Below are positions 62,341 to 64,000 of a stretch of DNA of 64,000 bases, in pieces; the stretch's first letter is position 1, and every line of letters starts with the position of its first letter. Source of the stretch: Hydractinia symbiolongicarpus (taxonomy: Eukaryota; Cnidaria; Hydrozoa; Anthoathecata; Hydractiniidae). The notes below the pieces were generated by a model, which did no database searches, had not been told where the DNA came from, and worked only from the letters and a program-made list of their open reading frames with translations. The position numbers and the translations under genes were made by a program. The stretch lies in assembly GCF_029227915.1 (NCBI RefSeq), contig NC_079880.1, positions 13,598,001 to 13,662,000 on the forward strand, given 5' to 3'.

Positions 62341-64000
62341 ATGGACTCTGAAACCTATTTACCAGTAGAAAATTTAATCTGTAATATTTGTCACAAAACT
62401 GCTCTGACTGACTGTATATACTGTAATCTGTGTAACACATGGCTCCATAGGTCCTGTTTAAAACTCACAAAGAAAACTCTCACAATTTTATCCAAATGTG
62501 AGAGCAATTGGTACTGTAATCCATGTCTGAACAATTTTCTTCCATTTCAACTACAAACAAATACCTCTTTACTTTCTACTCTGAGTTCTAATAACAACAT
62601 ACCACCACCTAACCTTAATAAAACCTGTCTCTGTCTCAAAGTTATTAAAAGTCCATTAATTTTCTGTAGCCTTGGTAAACATTATATACAATAAAGATGT
62701 GCTAATATAACATATAAAAATAAAAAAAAGTTAAACTTAAAATTGTGGTCATGTGATGATTGTAGTTCACTTCCGTTTAAAGAAATAACTAACGATGAAC
62801 TAACCAACTTCACCTATAACTCCTTGTTTAAACTGTCGTTGTCAAAGTAAATTAAATATTAATCACACCAACCAGTTTGACAACCTTTTAAACCTACCAG
62901 TCTTGACAATCGATAATCCTATTTCTGGGAACTCATCTGTACCATCTGTCCACAACTTCAAATACTATACTACTCATGAATTCCACAAACCTAGTATGAA
63001 AGCCAACATGAATTCAAACAACTTGTCAATACTGCATACAAACATAAGATCCTTTGCTAAAAACATTAATAATTTGTGCAACCTAGTTGACTTTTTAGAT
63101 CATAAATTTGACATCATTGGACTTTCTGAAACTTGGCAACAGAATGGATCAACAATACAACCTGAATCACTACCTGGTTATCATGTATACGAATATTGTT
63201 GTGGTACTACTAGAAACTCATGGTGTGGGCTGTATATAAAAGAAAATCTCAACTACAAGGTAAGACAAGATCTTTCTACCTCTTTTTGTACTGAAAATGA
63301 AGAGTTCCAAATTTTATTTATAGAGATACTGAATGTTCACAATGAGAACATCCTAGTAGGTATTACATATAGACATCCGACAGGAAAATTCATAGACAAA
63401 TTTAAAAACAATCTTGAAGAAATCTTTAAAAAAACAAGAAAAGAGAATAAGAAACAAAATTATAATGGGTGACTTCAACATAAACCTTCTTGACTACAAT
63501 AATCACTCTGAAACAAACACCTTCCTAGACTTTATGTTGAACTTCTCATTTCTTCCACATATAACGCAACCAACAAGGCTTAGTGAAAAAGGTAAATACA
63601 CTTTGATTGACAACATATTTTACAATGACATCACTGATATATGCACTAGTGGAAACAATCTCAATTCTGTGACAGACCATCTCCCTAATTTCATAATTAT
63701 AGATCTAAAATCATTAGATAGGAATAATCTTAAAACGGTTAAAAGAGATTTTTCAAAATTCAATTTGGATCTTTTCAAAGATGATCTTCGGACAGACAAC
63801 ATCAACAAAAAACTGAATAATTTTGACAATGTCAATGACATGTATGACTTTTTTCATGACACCTTGAACAAAGTTCTAGATAAACATGCACCATTCAGGA
63901 AAACCAAGAAAAAGGATCACAAACAACTGAGAAAACCATGGGTAAGTAATCACATATTAGATTTAATTAAAGAAAAACAAATACTTTATAAAGAATATAT
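62341..64000 (+). pseudogene. LINE ORF2: PHD finger and AP endonuclease, incomplete
   Basis: From the ATG at 62341 a PHD-type finger is visible ('ICNICHKTALTDCIYCNLCN', 'WLHRSC', 'NWYCNPC'), followed by a second Cys-rich block after a stop at 62692-62694. After a frameshift near 62830 comes the AP endonuclease: 'NLSILHTNIRSFAKNI', 'FDIIGLSETWQ' (catalytic Glu), 'VGITYRHPTGKF', then, past another frameshift at about 63465, 'IIMGDFNINLLDYNNH' and 'NSVTDHLPNFI'. The frame stays open to the window edge ('PWVSNHILDLIKEKQILY'). Three defects in 1.6 kb mean this copy is dead. The reverse transcriptase is outside. Confidence 0.85.

Larger units (their letters stand above)
59993..64000 (+). mobile_element. 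CR1/L2-type LINE, interrupted and running off the window
   Basis: It starts near ATGGCGGCGACGGACGTG. It comprises an ORF1 relic (to about 60830 and again 62180-62318), a foreign insertion (60838-62180) and ORF2 with PHD finger and AP endonuclease (from 62341). The reverse transcriptase must lie beyond the window. It is of the same general class as the 19.7-kb element but a different family (PHD-bearing ORF2, separate ORF1). Confidence 0.8.

Overview
This is a eukaryotic, AT-rich window that is almost entirely accessory DNA. Spliceosomal introns, LINEs with poly(A) tails, tRNA-derived SINEs, TA- and TTAA-flanked MITEs, a Helitron, and BEL/Pao, piggyBac, pogo and tnp2-like remnants point to a metazoan. 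The family mix (Helitron with its zinc-knuckle N-terminus, YqaJ nuclease plus DDE transposase, tnp2-like transposase, tyrosine-recombinase gene) looks cnidarian, perhaps hydrozoan. The species is inference only. No bacterial-style operons, rRNA genes or CRISPR arrays were seen.

Layout. 1-5 kb: gene-poor, with a hairpin and one end of a recurring element. 5.1-6.8 kb: broken tnp2-like transposase. 7.2 kb: GIY-YIG-like fragment. 8.6-9.6 kb: TA-flanked MITE, GTAA microsatellite and 'tgctccct' repeats. 10 kb: SINE. 11.5-14.2 kb: the most gene-like locus, a spliced gene ending in a tyrosine-recombinase-like exon. 15.3-19 kb: a TTAA-flanked foldback MITE, a 370-398 bp satellite in dimers, and a TA-flanked MITE. 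19.2-19.6 kb: paired phase-1 mini-exons. 19.7-22.06 kb: CR1/Jockey-type LINE with an internal inversion. 22.24-24.48 kb: pogo-like element. 24.5-26 kb: piggyBac-like remnant. 26.5-27.2 kb: RPA-like fragment. 28.4-29.3 kb: unidentified coding remnant. 29.3-30.1 kb: BEL/Pao remnant. 31.4-35.9 kb: broken Helitron with a tandem-repeat tail. 36.4-36.7 kb: candidate exons. 39.9 kb: P-loop NTPase remnant. 45.6-46.25 kb: LINE 3' end. 53.1-55.4 kb: YqaJ/PHD gene convergent with a DDE transposase. 55.6-59.0 kb: an intact, full-length non-LTR retrotransposon with a restriction-like endonuclease and target-site duplication. 60-64 kb: a second LINE interrupted by another element.

The most unusual content is a repeat family with at least seven coding copies (27.2-28.0, 41.0-41.7, 43.5-45.5, 48.9-49.9, 50.9-52.7, 59.4-60.0 and 60.9-61.4 kb), all on the minus strand, plus several non-coding ends. 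It encodes a CCHC knuckle, an R2-like 'RHD...PD...E' endonuclease-like domain and, in the same protein, a ubiquitin-specific protease (USP) domain. Its ends share an ACAAAACAGCAAGCTG terminal motif. I know of no described transposon with this architecture. Almost every copy here is broken, so the consensus protein and the mode of movement remain open.

Only two coding units look possibly functional: the 1020-residue retrotransposon protein at 55.755-58.817 kb and the recombinase-like terminal exon at 12.877-13.936 kb. Everything else recognisable is in decay, often nested.
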